64,000 nt of DNA from Anaeramoeba flamelloides (Eukaryota; Metamonada; Anaeramoebidae), in contig JANTQA010000070.1 in NCBI GenBank assembly GCA_027625915.1, forward strand, positions 12,715,001-12,779,000. Reading direction: 5' to 3'. Under the pieces are notes generated by a model. It was given only the letters and a program-made list of their open reading frames with translations. It was not told where the DNA came from and ran no database searches. Position numbers and translations under genes: made by a program. Below are positions 1-12,114 of this stretch, in pieces. The first letter of the stretch is position 1; each line of letters starts with the position of its first letter.

Positions 1-1199
1 TTGGAAATGAGAAAAATCCTATTTAGATTTTTAAAAAAATTAACCTGATTCAAAAACAAATAACTTTACAAATAAAAATTATATTAATTATTTTTTTTTG
101 ATTATTAAAATATTTCCTTATTCTTTAAATGTATTTACAATCATAAGGGATTATGTAAAATATTGATATTTTAAATTTTGAAGAATAATAAGATAATTTT
201 TTTGTAACAAGGAGTGTTCAAAAGATAATTTTTAATAATAATTTTTATCTTAATAAAACGAGAATTTTGAACAACATTTTATTTTTGCAAAAACCAAAGG
301 ATTTGTAAAAATTATTTTTTAATCAAGATTTATTTAAAAAAAAATCTCTGATCAAAGTGTAATTCTTACAATTTTGGGATTTATTCTGAAACTTGTGTTA
401 TTGTGACTCTTGTAAGTTCCACACTTTTTTCCACATAAATAAACCATGGAGAATATTATTTATTATCCACATACAAAAAACAAAGGATATTTTTCTGAAA
501 TAAAGTTTACTATTCAGTAAAAAAAGTTTTATACTATTTTTTTAATTTGTGGCATTAAAAAAAAAAAAAGGAAAAGCCTTAAAAGAAAAAAAAATAATTA
601 ATTTCAAAGAGTAAATTCATAATATTATATTCAATCAAACCAACAAACACAATTTAAATCTATTTTTTTATCTAAATTTTTAGTGTGGTTTTGGAGATCT
701 CAAAAATAGTTAATTTTTTCAAAAAATTTTTAATGATTGATTAATCAAAGAAAAGCCCAAACCAAAAGAAAGTAAAAAAAAACATGATTTAAATTGAATC
801 CTCCATTTTGTTTGTAATTATTTCTTTTTTCTTTTTTCTTTTATTAACAGATCTTACTTTTCATTTTCAGGTTCTATTAATGTTTTATTAAAAATACATG
901 TTGAACTTTTTTTCCTTGGTTTCACTTTTTTTCCCGAATGGTTAGTCAATTTAATTAAAAAAATAAAATAGATAAAAATGAAAAATAAATAAATGTATAA
1001 ATTCATATACATATTGTTATATATATATATATATATATATATTATTTTTATTATTAATATAAATCAAAATTCTAAATTATGAATCTATGCAAACAAGTTT
1101 TTATGTAAATAGTTCCAATCACAAAATATTGTATTATTTTGGTTCTTGGGATAATAAAACAGAAGATACAATTCTCAAATAATATGATATATGCATCTT
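1..1199. other. non-coding region 3' of the kinase gene
   Basis: No reading frame with coding character is visible on either strand. The stretch holds one copy of dispersed repeat B (about 600-945) and a short TA microsatellite at about 1018-1042. The rest is homopolymer-rich A+T DNA. The kinase gene's stop codon lies at 1200, so its 3' UTR and polyadenylation signal should fall at the right edge of this stretch. Confidence 0.6.
600..945 (+). repeat. dispersed repeat B, copy 1
   Basis: The segment aligns by eye with 12115-12465. Shared blocks include TTGGAGATCTCAAAAATA, TCTTACTTTTCATTT.CAGG and the run CATGTTGA(A/G)CTTTTTTTCC ending in a CCC.AATGGT motif. A shorter third copy sits near 24480-24625. 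No clear terminal inverted repeat was found, so the class is unknown. Confidence 0.55.
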
Positions 1200-4100
1200 T
1201 TATTTTTCAAAAAGAACATGAGTACCACTTTTATTTCCATCAAATCTTGAGAATGAGTAACCAGCGAATCTGTTATTTCTTTTTAATTTTATGTTACGAT
1301 TTGGGTGTAATTTTTCAGGGAGTTCAAAGGTGACCTCATCATCATCAAAATAACTAGTATCAAAGTAAGAAACATCAAGTTCATCTTCAACCGTTGGGAC
1401 AAATGGTGGTATGTAATCATTTAAATCATCCCAATCTACGTCTTCAAAAAATGGATGATTTTTAATTTCTTCAATTCCAAATTTTTCTGTTTTCTTTTCT
1501 TCTTTGGTAAGCAATTTAGAAATTAAGTCCCAGGCAACTGGCTCAATAATTTCTTCGCCGGTTTCATCGTCTAATGGATTCTCGAGAGCCAATTCTGAGT
1601 GTAAAACGTTCTCTAATGTTTCTTCGGCATTTTCTCCCGAAAATGGAGGAAATCCAGTTAACATTTCAAAAAAAATACATCCAAAGCTCCACAAATCAAC
1701 AGATTTTGTATATCCCTTTTTATTTAGAATATCTGGTGAAATATAATCTGGTGAGCCTACAACTGTAAAAAATTTTTTTCTATTGTTATGCTGAAATTTT
1801 CTTTTTTTTTTGTTTGAAGTTTTATTATTATCTTTTTTTGTTACATTATTTTTATTTTCTTCCTCTACTTTTTCTTCTCCTTCTCTTAATTCTTCTACTT
1901 TTTCTTCTTCTGTTTTCTCTTCTGTTTCTTCTTCTGTTTCTTCTTCTGTATCCTCTTCTGTGTCCACTTCCTCCTCGCAATCCTCATATTTTTTACCATT
2001 TTGTTCACTATTGTTATTTGAATCTCTATGGTTTCTTTCCTTTAAATAAATGTTCGTAATTGTATTTATAGCTTGATTAAAATTTAATTTTTTTTTATAT
2101 TTTCTTGAAAGACCAAAATCAGTTAATTTTAAATGGCCGTCATAGTTAATTAAATAATTTTCTGGTTTGATATCACGATGGATATAACCAATACTATGCA
2201 ATTCTTCAATAGATAGCAACATTTCTGCAGCATAAAACCTAGCAGAATTCTCGTCTAAAAACACGACGTTCATTAATAATGCTTTAAGATCGCCACCCCT
2301 TAAAAATTCCATTGCCAAATATAGGTATTTATGATCTTGGAAGGAATAAGACAAGTTGACTAACCAAGAGCTGTAATGTTCAGCCAGGATATGTCTTTCT
2401 GCCATAATATTATCTACTTTTTTAGTTTGAACAATTAACGATTTTTCCATTCTTTTTAGCGCAAGCAGTTCCTTCGTGTCATTTTTTCTACATAAAAATA
2501 CTTCACCATATCCACCCTGCCCGATTTTGCCCAAAATGGTAAAATCCTCTAACCCCATTATTGTACGTTTTGCTCTTAAAAAGCTATGCTCCTTTTGATA
2601 ATATTCTTGAAGTTTTTTTTGACTTTCAATTTCATTCATTTGATCATTTTGAATTTGAATTTTTAATTTTTTTAATCTTTTTTCTCTACAAATGTAATAA
2701 AAAAAATTTTCCACATAACGTTGTTGGAGATATTTTTTATACAATTTTGCCTTTTGAATCGTCTTATAACTCATATCTTTTAATGGGATTTTTTTTCCTC
2801 CGTCAATTGGATAAATGTTTTGTTTTTTATTTTTTTCTTTTATATCTTTGTTTATTTCCTCTTCCTCTTCTTCTTCCTCTTGCTCCTTTTCTCCTTCTTC
2901 TTCTTCTTCCCCTTTCTCTTCTTGCTTTTTGGCTTCCTTTGCTGTTTGTTTAAATTCCCCTTCTTGTTTTGTTTCCGCCTTCTTTTCTTCGATTTCTGTT
3001 GTTTTTTCATTTATTTTCGTTTCTTTAATTATATTTCCCCCCTTTATTCTTTCTTTCTTTTCTGCTATCTTTTGTACTTTATCGTTATTGTGTTTATTAT
3101 CTTTATCATCTATTTTTTGTTTTTTGTGAGTTAAATTAAGTTTATTCTTTGTTTGAACGATGCTTGTTGTCAATGATTCTTTATCACCTTTTGGAGATAT
3201 TTTTTTCTTATCAAGATGTTTTTTTGGTTCCTTATTAGTTTTCATTGCCTTTGTCTTATTTTCTTTTGGTTTTTTAATTGTTTTTTTGACTGTATTTTGC
3301 AAAGGATCACTCTTTGTCTTTGATTTCAATTCTTGCTTTAATCGTTTTTTCTGATTTAAGTTCCCATTTTGATTAATATTTGACCCCTTTGCCTTTGTTT
3401 TGTGATTATTTGGAGCATTAAAAGTATTTATTTCTTGATTTTTTGGTTTGATCTTATTTTTTTCGTTTGATTTGCTTTTTAATGTTGTTGATGGTTCCTT
3501 TTTACTATTGCCAATTTTGGATTTTCCGAGATTTTTTTCATTTGATATTTTTTGTGCTTCTAATCCGAAACCAGATTCTAATTCATTTTCAATTTCTAAT
3601 TCTTGACCCATTTCTAAATCAGAATCAATGTCGAAATCTGTGTTTGATTCTTTTTTTCCTTCTTTTTCCAAAGTTGTTGCAAATTGGAAGTCATCAAATT
3701 CTTCTAGATGTTCGAATTCTTCTCCATTTACAAGATTTGGACCTTCAGCTTTTGGATTTCTTTGATCACTATCTTTTCCCGTTGGCTTTTTCTTTGTCTT
3801 TGTTTGGTAATTGTTTTCAAATTTTTGATTTTTCTCTTTTTGATTATTTTTTCTTTTTGGTGTTTGCTTTTTGTTATTTATTTCTTTTTCCAGATCTTTT
3901 TTTGTTTTATCGTTTGAATTTTTAATTTGATTATTTTCTTTCTTATTGATAATATTTTGGTGAGGTATTCTTTGGTTTTTTTTTTTTTTTTTTTGAAGAG
4001 AATTATTTTGATAGCTTTTCATTTGATCTTCTTTTTTAGTTTTTTGTGAAGAATTCTTCTGTTGCTTCACTAAAGTTTTTATTTTTGCTTTACTTTTAAC

Positions 4101-5180
4101 TTTTGGTGTTACTGTTTTGTTTTTTTGTTTCAGTTTAAAAGACGATTTTTTTGTTTGTGGGGTGTGGAAATTGGTTAATATTTCAGAATTTCTGTTTTGC
4201 AATTTTGAATGGGGTGTTTGTTTTTTTGGATTTCGTTTTTGATTTTTGATTTTTTTATTCTTTAGGTTTGTCGCTTTCTGGGGGAATGAATTTATTTTTT
4301 TGATCTCTGATTTTTGACTGACTGCTTTTGTGACTTTTTTTTTCTTTTTTTTTTTTGGGTTGCTGTTTCTAAAAAGTGTGTGAGTATTTTTGTTTCGATA
4401 CACACCATAAGTGTTTTTCACTTTGCCATTTTCTTTCCCATTTCTTTTTCCTTTTTCTGTTCCTTTTTCTGTTCCTTTTCCAGTTTTTTTTATAATTCCT
4501 CTTGTTAACTTTCTTCCTTTGTCGAGATCATTTATACTTGATCGTATTGTTTTTTTTTTTTTTTCGTTATTTTTCTTGTCAGTATTTGTTTTTTTTGATC
4601 CAATGATCTGTGTTGTTCTTTTTGGCTTTTCTCTTTTTGTTTCTTTTTGAATCTCTTTTTGAGTTTTTTCTTTTGATTTTTTATTTTCTTTTTGAGTAAT
4701 TTTTTTTTGTGTTTTTTCATTCCCTTTTTGAATATTTCTTTCGATTCCACTTTTGGTTTCCTGTTTTTTTTTGATTCTTTCTCCTTTTTTAATTATGCTT
4801 TCGCTTCGTCTTTGATTAACTTTCGATTCTAATTTTGTTAAATTTGTTTTTCTTTGTGTAAACAATAAGACACTGTCTCTGAATTTTGGCGAGTCATAAG
4901 ATCTTTTGTTAACTTTGCCCCTGCTTCTTCCCCGACCAACTGTTTTATAAAGAACCTTTTTTCTTTCTCTTCCTAACCCCAACCCTAATCTTTTTCCTTG
5001 TACCTTTCCTCTTCCTCTTCCTCTTCCTCTTCCTCTTCCTTTTTTATTTTTTAATTGTTGGTTTTGTTTTTTGGAATTGTATTTTTTTGTTTTTTTCTTA
5101 AAAGTAGTTGGCCGGATTTGAATTTTTTTAAATAGTCTTTTTTTGGTTTGAAATTGTGGTGTTAAAATTAGAGTCGTCAT
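1200..5180 (-). CDS. NDR/LATS-family AGC serine/threonine protein kinase
   Basis: Single-exon gene of 1326 aa. The first 830 residues or so are Lys/Glu/Asn/Gln-rich low complexity, with an Arg-Gly repeat near residues 48-58. A MOB-binding-type region with FLRAKRTIMGLEDF at about 865-878 is the N-terminal signature of NDR kinases. The catalytic domain spans about 878-1243: GQGGYGE loop, ALKRMEK lysine, HRDIKPEN near 999, DFG near 1023 and VGSPDYISPD near 1140 (SPD in place of APE). The C-terminal hydrophobic motif FAGYSFSRFDG (about 1305) matches the FxxYTYxRFEG form of NDR. NDR kinases act with MOB co-activators in growth, polarity and mitotic-exit signalling. Between DFG and VGSPDY lie about 115 residues, including a strongly acidic Thr-Glu-Glu repeat, where NDR kinases normally have a shorter basic autoinhibitory segment. 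Family assignment is firm; the exact subgroup is not. Confidence 0.93.
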   Translation of the reverse strand: MTTLILTPQFQTKKRLFKKIQIRPTTFKKKTKKYNSKKQNQQLKNKKGRGRGRGRGRGKVQGKRLGLGLGRERKKVLYKTVGRGRSRGKVNKRSYDSPKFRDSVLLFTQRKTNLTKLESKVNQRRSESIIKKGERIKKKQETKSGIERNIQKGNEKTQKKITQKENKKSKEKTQKEIQKETKREKPKRTTQIIGSKKTNTDKKNNEKKKKTIRSSINDLDKGRKLTRGIIKKTGKGTEKGTEKGKRNGKENGKVKNTYGVYRNKNTHTLFRNSNPKKKKKKKVTKAVSQKSEIKKINSFPQKATNLKNKKIKNQKRNPKKQTPHSKLQNRNSEILTNFHTPQTKKSSFKLKQKNKTVTPKVKSKAKIKTLVKQQKNSSQKTKKEDQMKSYQNNSLQKKKKKNQRIPHQNIINKKENNQIKNSNDKTKKDLEKEINNKKQTPKRKNNQKEKNQKFENNYQTKTKKKPTGKDSDQRNPKAEGPNLVNGEEFEHLEEFDDFQFATTLEKEGKKESNTDFDIDSDLEMGQELEIENELESGFGLEAQKISNEKNLGKSKIGNSKKEPSTTLKSKSNEKNKIKPKNQEINTFNAPNNHKTKAKGSNINQNGNLNQKKRLKQELKSKTKSDPLQNTVKKTIKKPKENKTKAMKTNKEPKKHLDKKKISPKGDKESLTTSIVQTKNKLNLTHKKQKIDDKDNKHNNDKVQKIAEKKERIKGGNIIKETKINEKTTEIEEKKAETKQEGEFKQTAKEAKKQEEKGEEEEEGEKEQEEEEEEEEINKDIKEKNKKQNIYPIDGGKKIPLKDMSYKTIQKAKLYKKYLQQRYVENFFYYICREKRLKKLKIQIQNDQMNEIESQKKLQEYYQKEHSFLRAKRTIMGLEDFTILGKIGQGGYGEVFLCRKNDTKELLALKRMEKSLIVQTKKVDNIMAERHILAEHYSSWLVNLSYSFQDHKYLYLAMEFLRGGDLKALLMNVVFLDENSARFYAAEMLLSIEELHSIGYIHRDIKPENYLINYDGHLKLTDFGLSRKYKKKLNFNQAINTITNIYLKERNHRDSNNNSEQNGKKYEDCEEEVDTEEDTEEETEEETEEKTEEEKVEELREGEEKVEEENKNNVTKKDNNKTSNKKKRKFQHNNRKKFFTVVGSPDYISPDILNKKGYTKSVDLWSFGCIFFEMLTGFPPFSGENAEETLENVLHSELALENPLDDETGEEIIEPVAWDLISKLLTKEEKKTEKFGIEEIKNHPFFEDVDWDDLNDYIPPFVPTVEDELDVSYFDTSYFDDDEVTFELPEKLHPNRNIKLKRNNRFAGYSFSRFDGNKSGTHVLFEK

Positions 5181-8100
5181 AAATTTTATTTTTCCACAAA
5201 AGAAAAAAAAATGAATTGTGCCTTTACTTTTTTTCTTGTTATTCTATTTTGATTATTTGAAACTAAATATTCGTTTTAGCTTTCTTTAAATTTTTAACAT
5301 TGAAAGAACTGAATAATTCAAGATCATTTGGCAATTTTTGAGAAAGCAGTAGATATATTAGGAAAAACCTTTTAAAAAATCCAATCATTTTCATTTTCCT
5401 CTTTTTCTTTTTCAAATAATTTTTGAAAAGTTTTCAAGAGACATTTTAGATCGATTATTTATTCTTTACTTCTAATTTTCAATTCCATTGATTTATTGGT
5501 CCAACTTTAAATCCAAAATGTCAATAGAATTTTAGATTAAAAAAACGGAAAATGAAGTAATATTTTGATTTACTGGCATTTAAATATTAAGGACTTCATT
5601 TTCTGATGAAAACAGTGAAACAAAGTTACAAAACATCCTTGTAGGAGTTTTGAAATCTCGTAATATTTTTACACAGTGAGAATTTCTTTGAGAAAAAAAG
5701 ATAATTTTTCACAATTTTTACAATTTAAAATATCCATTTCAAGATTTGCTTTTAATGTTTTAGAATTTCCATTTCAACATTCTGAACTTACAGTAATCAC
5801 TCTGACTGTTCTAGGTATTTTTTACAAATACTTTTACAAGTTTGGAATGTTCTAAAATTTGGACTTGCACTTCAAAATCCCCAAAAGTAATTTTTTTGCA
5901 ATTATTTTTTTTTGTTATTTTCAATTTTTTTTTGATTGAAAAAAAAAGAAAAAAAGTATTCTTATACTGTTATTTTCCAATCAATATTTGAAAATTTTTC
6001 TTTCAATTTCCAAAATGATTATTATTTATTACTGCTACAATTAAATTAGCAGAGTAAGAATTTTGACTCAGAGTTAACTAAGGAAATTTCAATTATTATC
6101 TAAAAAAAAATAAAAATTAAACCATTAGTTAAGATCTTTGGATTTTCTTCAACTTATAAATAGAAAAATATTTTGGAATGTGAACTAAAAATTTTCATTT
6201 TTTCATTTGAAAATGATAGTAATAATAATAATAACAAACACTTTTTTTTTTTTTTTGTTAATTGAATAAAAGATTGAAAATTCTATTTGAGAAGTGAATA
6301 TCGAAAAGCACAATGTCTTAACATTCTCAAGGGTGGAAAAGTAGTCCTTAAATGGGAAATAATTTTAACTTTATTTTCAATTTCCTTTTTCAAATAGAGT
6401 TTACAAATCATAACCTACTTCTTTGAGAACTCAATTTAGGAAAGAAAACTTTGGTAAAGGAAGTTAAATTTTTTCCTCTTTAGAATTCAAAAACCAATAT
6501 CTCATTTAAGTGGTTATTATATTTCATAAAATCGTCTTGAATTAAAATATATTGTAATTGGATGTTATATGATTTTAATGCCATATAAGGTTTACATTCC
6601 TCTAAAAAATCTATTATAAATATTATTGTATAATAAACTATTAGATTTTTCTTTTCTTAGATTATTATTTAAGGAGAAGTAATTTTTAATGAGTCTGTAG
6701 ACCTCCATTGATTTCAAATAATTCATCCAACTGATTTTTTTAAACAAATATATTGATATTTTAATAAATATGGGTGTTGAATATATCTTAGTATCAAATA
6801 TTTACATATCAACTAAAAAATGGAAATCAAAAAAAAAAGGGGGGGGGGGGGAATTATTTGATCAAGAAATAATAAAAAAAATCTATTATTTATGAATCTT
6901 ATCTGTAAAATTTGATAAAATTACTTCTTCTTCACGAGGTTTTATTTTTAATTCTTCATGGAAAAACTTTTAATTGAAAAATTATTATTTAACGAATTAA
7001 TTCCTATTTCTAAATAATTTTAAAAATGTATTTTCAATCCCATTATCAGTTAATTCATCTAATTTTAGTAAGGGTTTGGATAATTGGATTTGTTTGAAAT
7101 TCTTCTTCAGTAAAAAAGATTTATTGGATAAATTCGTTTGATTTTATAATTATTTCTTTTCCATTAAAATTGAAGACTTAAAATAATTCTGAATCTTTTC
7201 GAATTTTTTTTATTAATTTATCCATTCTTTTATTTGAATCTAATGTAACTGCTTTTTTTATTCCAAGAATTCAGCTCATTATTTTTATTTTTTTAAATAG
7301 TATTCTTTATTTATACTTAATATGATAAAAATATTTTTTTTATAAAATTGAATTTTGAAAGTAAATTTGTAAAAAAATACATTGTTAAATAATAATAAAT
7401 AGTAATGGAGTGAGAAATTCAATGTTAATAAATTATTTTAGGTCATCCAAATTAAGAAGATAAATATAAAAAAATGTTTGAAAATTACTTTTATTATCTA
7501 TATATATATATATATATATATATTCTAAATGGTAATAAGTTTATTTAGATAGGTTAAGATATCTTGGTTGGTCTCTAAAAAGATAAGTTTTTTTAAAAAA
7601 ATATTAACCTTCCCAAACCATTTTTTAGTTTATCCTAGGATAAATTATAAGTATTACAATAAAAAATTTTCTTGATCCAAAACCAACTTTAATAAAACCA
7701 AAAATTTCATCAAAAAAAATGTTCACAAATTGATAAAAAATCAAAGATCCAATACTTCTTTACTTTGGGTTGTTTTTCTTTTCACAAATAGAACAGAGAA
7801 TGTTATTTTATTTGCAAAATTTCAATATTCATGTCACTCAAAAAATCTTTTTCAATGATTTTCACACAATTAAAATTTTTAAAAATAGTAAAATATACCT
7901 ACATCCTTAAAATTTGTAATTTTTTATCTTTTTTAATTCCCTTTCCATATAAAAAAAATAAGCCAAAATACTAGAATTTAGTATTTAATTATTGATATTT
8001 AGAAATATCCAAAAGTTACTATTTTTTCATTAATTTAATTTTAATATTAACTTATTAATCATCTAGATGAAAAAAAAACAAAGACACTTTAGTTTTGGTT

Positions 8101-8364
8101 CCATTTTAGAAGGCTAGTTGAAATATCAAGATGTGAAAATATTTGTGATCAGATAATTTGTTGAAAAAATCTCTTCCGTTAATTATTTAATTTTTTAAGA
8201 AAATTGAATATTTTATCAATTATTCTACATTTTGAGATAGATTGGAGAAAGATTTCTTTCGGTTTTGAAGATATGAGTATTGATGTTTAAACCTTTAAAT
8301 TGATCTCAGTATGTATACATTTTTCTAAAAGTATATGTTTTTTTACTAATACAAGGATATTTTT
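5181..8364. other. non-coding stretch upstream of the kinase
   Basis: No convincing exon was seen. The first few hundred bases should hold the kinase promoter, but no recognisable element stands out. The stretch contains repeat C copy 1 (about 5960-6205), a poly-A/poly-G run at about 6828-6851 and a TA microsatellite at about 7498-7523. Confidence 0.5.
5960..6205 (+). repeat. dispersed repeat C, copy 1
   Basis: Matches 24788-25030 in the same orientation. The best block is the run GATCTTTGGATTTTCTTC followed by AACTTATAAAT and GGAATGTGAACTAAAAATT. The upstream parts (TACTGTTATTTTCC, then GCAGAGTAA) align in the same order. No terminal inverted repeat was recognised. Confidence 0.6.
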
Positions 8365-8586
8365 TTGATTAATGAGTCAGTAAATAGTACTTTACTAATA
8401 GAATTTTTAGAGAAATTTGAATCATCAAGTATTAATATGATTTACATTCAATCGCCAACATACTTTATTTCAGACTTCTCAATCTTAGACATTAATCTCT
8501 TAAATATCAAATCCTTATATTCACAAATTTTTGATGCTTCAAGTCTGAATTATATAACTATTCCAGAAAAACATTGTGAGATATAA
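8365..8586 (+). CDS. possible small ORF, 73 aa, unrecognised
   Basis: An open frame with mixed Ser/Ile/Leu/Asn composition (starts MINESVNSTLLIEFLEKF, ends PEKHCEI) and less homopolymer bias than its surroundings. No domain is recognised. It could be a short gene, one exon, or a decayed gene fragment. No splice partners were identified. Confidence 0.25.
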   Translation: MINESVNSTLLIEFLEKFESSSINMIYIQSPTYFISDFSILDINLLNIKSLYSQIFDASSLNYITIPEKHCEI

Positions 8587-10493
8587 AAAAAATGCAAAAT
8601 TGATTTTAATTGGAAAATGGTTGTAAGAATAATCATTTTTAAATGTTTTTTTCTTTCATTCTAAAACAAAATCCAAGACAGAAAATTTATTTGATTTTTA
8701 GAATTAAAATTTAATTCCTAACAACAAATGAAACAAAATAAAAGTTTTTCCAATTATCCAATTTCAAATTTTAATTATAAAAAATTCCAAAGATAATTTG
8801 AAGAGTCTTTTCCTTACTGTGAATAAGATTTTTTTCATTTTTTTAAGAGCTTAATATCAATTAAAATATATCCAATATGTGAACTGTCATCAATATCCAA
8901 AAATCAACTTTGAAAAATTATTATATTTTTATAGAAAAAGGGTCAAAGACTGACTTACTCAATTTCGAATTAAAATGGTTCTGAATTAAAAAGTTGAAAA
9001 TAATTAATTTAGTTTCGGGGTGTCTCTCTTTGGCCCTTTTTGAGATCCAAAAGATTTTTTTTGTATTTATTTGATTTTTGATTTAGTTATTTTTATTTCG
9101 AGGTATGATACAAAATCCTTACTTTATGAAATTTAAAGAGTTACCAAAAAAAAAAAAAAAAAATTAGATTAAATTCAATTAAATTCAATGTATAATTTTT
9201 AAAAGTAATTCCTTTTCAATTGAATCAAATTGAAGAAATTTAACCCTATGAAAAATAAAAATTAGAAAAGATTTTTTTTTTTTTTTACTAAAATTAAATT
9301 TTTTGAAATTGGGAATAATTTTCTTTTTTTTTTTAATTGATAATTTAATAAAAGAGAATCCCAGTAATTTTTTTAAATAATTGAATTTTATACTCCTGTT
9401 AATGCTCTAAATCTAATTTTATTATTTGAATTTTTGTCCAATCAAAAGAAGTGCACTTCGCAATTTCCTTTTTAGTGATTAACTACTCCTAGTGTATTGG
9501 AGCAAATATATAGTAAGTAACTAGAGTCTTAAGTGTTTTTATTTGTTACTATAAAATTTTCAAACCGACAAAATTGACTTGTAATTTATTAATTGGTATT
9601 AAATCATTTGGAGTAATTATAATTTCAAAAAATTTGATTGATCAGTTAAAAATAAGTAAAAAATTAATATTTGAAAAAGTTTCCTCTTTACCGCGTTTTA
9701 ATATTAAAATTGAGTTTGATAAATCTGTCGATTTGTAAATTTTTTTCGAGAAGTTTTAAAGAAGACTTTTTAATGTAATGTCAAATACCATTATGGAATA
9801 AATACTAGAAATCGAAAAAGAATTTTTGATTTAAGGTTAATAAACAAACCAAGTTATAAATGTACTAGAATTAACAATTTTTGGTCATATATGAAAGTTT
9901 TTCTTCTGTTTGATAATTCTGGGGGTATCTATAAAAGTTATTTCTAAAAGATATATAAAAAAGATGATTTTTTAAATTTAAAAGATTAAATATATTTGGA
10001 ACATACTCTAGGATAGTATGTTATAACTACCATATTGGAACAAATACCAACATTTTGAATTGTAATTGGTAAAAATTTCTGTTTGAAATTTATTTTATAA
10101 ACTTGTAGTTAGTGTGAGAATATTTTTCAAAATATTGTTTAATTTTCAATTAAAAAAGAAATATTTTTTTATTATTTATTATTATTATGGTAGATGAATT
10201 TAAGTTCTCTAATGTATTGATATTTTTGGTATTAATAATTATAATATTAAAAAATTTAAAGTTTTGATCTATCGAATTCATATTAATGTTTTTTTTTTTT
10301 TTTTTTTTTTTTTTCTATATTATCAAAAATATTCAATCCAATTAATACAACTTATTTTTTTTCTTATTTTTTAATTTTATTGAATTTGGAAATTTATAAT
10401 AATCGTAGAAATGTTTTGGTATAGTAATAAAAGTTCATTTGTTTATTATTATTTAGATCTTTTAAAAATTCAGATATAAAAAATATTTCTTTA
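8587..10493. other. non-coding A+T-rich stretch
   Basis: Nothing gene-like was seen on either strand. Long A and T tracts dominate, for example near 9148-9165, 9271-9287 and 10290-10313. Confidence 0.5.
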
Positions 10494-10495
10494 TA

Positions 10496-10691
10496 CAGTC
10501 AGTTTCACTTTTAAGGCACAAACTTTCAACTAAATTTAAGGCACAAAAAAAATCTCAAATTAAAGCACAAAATTCAAATTCTAGTAAAAATAAATTGTAA
10601 AAAAAAATTTTCAAATTTTGTGCCTTAATTTGAGATTTTTTTGTGCCTTAAATTTCGTTGAAAGTTTGTGCCTTAAAAGTGAAACTGACTG
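10496..10691. mobile_element. palindromic MITE 'CAGTC', copy 1
   Basis: A 196-bp element that is almost wholly self-complementary. It starts CAGTCAGTTTCACTTTTAAG and ends with the inverse, and TA lies on both sides (10494-10495, 10692-10693). The TA duplication and CAGT terminus are typical of Tc1/mariner-mobilised MITEs. Five more copies are in the window. Confidence 0.88.
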
Positions 10692-10979
10692 TATTCAATT
10701 TATATTTTCTTCTTTTGGCTTTATAAAATTACTCTTATATTATCAAGATAAATTATTTTTTTGAAAATGAAATTATTTTGCAATTTTCAAAATTTATAGT
10801 TAATATTAGTAAAAAGGAATTGAATAAAAAAATAGAATTTAAAAGTTCATATCAAATTACATTTTAATTTATATGTTCTTAAATATGTATTTTAAAAATA
10901 ATAACGAAATGGAAAAGGTATCGGAAGTGAAGATTATCAATTTATTATAAACTTAAAGTTATTAACAATCAATAACTAA

Positions 10980-11855
10980 GGGGTAACCTTTTCACCGCAA
11001 AAAAATAAAATTAACAATGTTGGTATTGAAGGGAAAGAAAATTTTTTTCCAATGGTTCAAATGTCACTAAAAATCGATTAGTAAAATAATAAACAAAAAG
11101 ATCTTACTAATTTATTTGATACTTTGTATTAGTATGCAAAACATACATTTGAATTTAAAAATGACATTTTTAGACAAACAAAAAGGCTGGATAATCAATA
11201 TATTGACTAAAAAGCTGAGAAATATCTTTCTTAAATTTGTGGCTAAATGTCAATTAATCGCTGAATGATTCAAATTTTTTAAAAATTTAAATAATAAACC
11301 CAATAGATTTTTTTGACAAATAATTTCTGAAGTATTGGAAATTTGTTTTTGTTACAATAATCTTTATTAAAAAAAAAAAATTAAATAATCATACTTTGGG
11401 TTTTTATGATAATATTTATTGAGTAATCTTAAAATTTTAAAATTGAAAAAAAGTTTGTTGTATAGTTCCAAATATTTATAATTAAAGAATTAAATACTAT
11501 TATTTGGAGTTTATATTTTTAGAAATTTTGGATTATATAAAAAAAAACCCAGCTATTAAAATTTTACTTGTGATTTCTACAGTCGGTTCAACTTTTAAGG
11601 CATAAACTTTCAACAAAATTTAAAACACAAAAAAAAATCTCAAATTAAAGCACAATAATAAAATTCTAGTAAAATAAATTGTAAAAAAAAAGAATTTTAG
11701 ATTTTGTTCCTTAATTTGAGGTTTTTTTGTGGCTTAAATTTTGTTGAAAGTTTGTGCCTTAAAAGTGGAACTGATAGTAGTAAAAAAATCCATAATTTAT
11801 CGTTCAATAAGATTGAACGATAGGTTAAAAATATCAACATTTTTAATTGGATACC
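10980..11855. mobile_element. diverged relative of the 39.6-kb TTAA element, carrying a MITE
   Basis: Most of this segment aligns with 39633-40380. Shared landmarks are TGGTTCAAATG, CTAAAAAATCGATTAG, TTTGTGGC.AAATGT and GTTCAATAAGATT. The outer ends (GGGGTAACC left, GGATACC right, flanked by CTAA and TTAG) are more decayed. MITE copy 2 interrupts it at 11580-11777; the other copy lacks the MITE at the matching TA near 40236. Confidence 0.6.
11580..11777. mobile_element. palindromic MITE 'CAGTC', copy 2
   Basis: A 198-bp copy flanked by TA at 11578-11579 and 11778-11779. It is more diverged than copy 1. It is inserted in the 10980-11855 element; the uninterrupted sequence survives at about 40236, so the insertion point is known to the base. 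Confidence 0.85.
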
Positions 11856-12114
11856 TTAGTAAAAATACAAAATTAAAATAAATTAATCGAGAAAGTAAAC
11901 TCCATTTCAAAACCCATAGCACATTAAAAATCAAAATTTAAAATCTATTATATTTATAAATTGAAGTTATTTATTATAATAAAAAAATTATTATTTTAAT
12001 ATTCAGTTTTCTATACTAGAAATATTTGTTTTTCGGATTAAAATAAAATTAAAAAAAGTAAAAATTAAATAAAAGCAAATTGGGGCATCTATTATTAAAT
12101 TTAGTTTACTTCAA

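Noticed and set aside
1504-4650. Many plus-strand ORFs rich in Phe/Leu/Ser opposite the kinase gene
   Set aside because: They are antisense shadows of Lys/Glu-rich coding sequence (also true for 61414-62634 opposite the HIRIP3-like gene).
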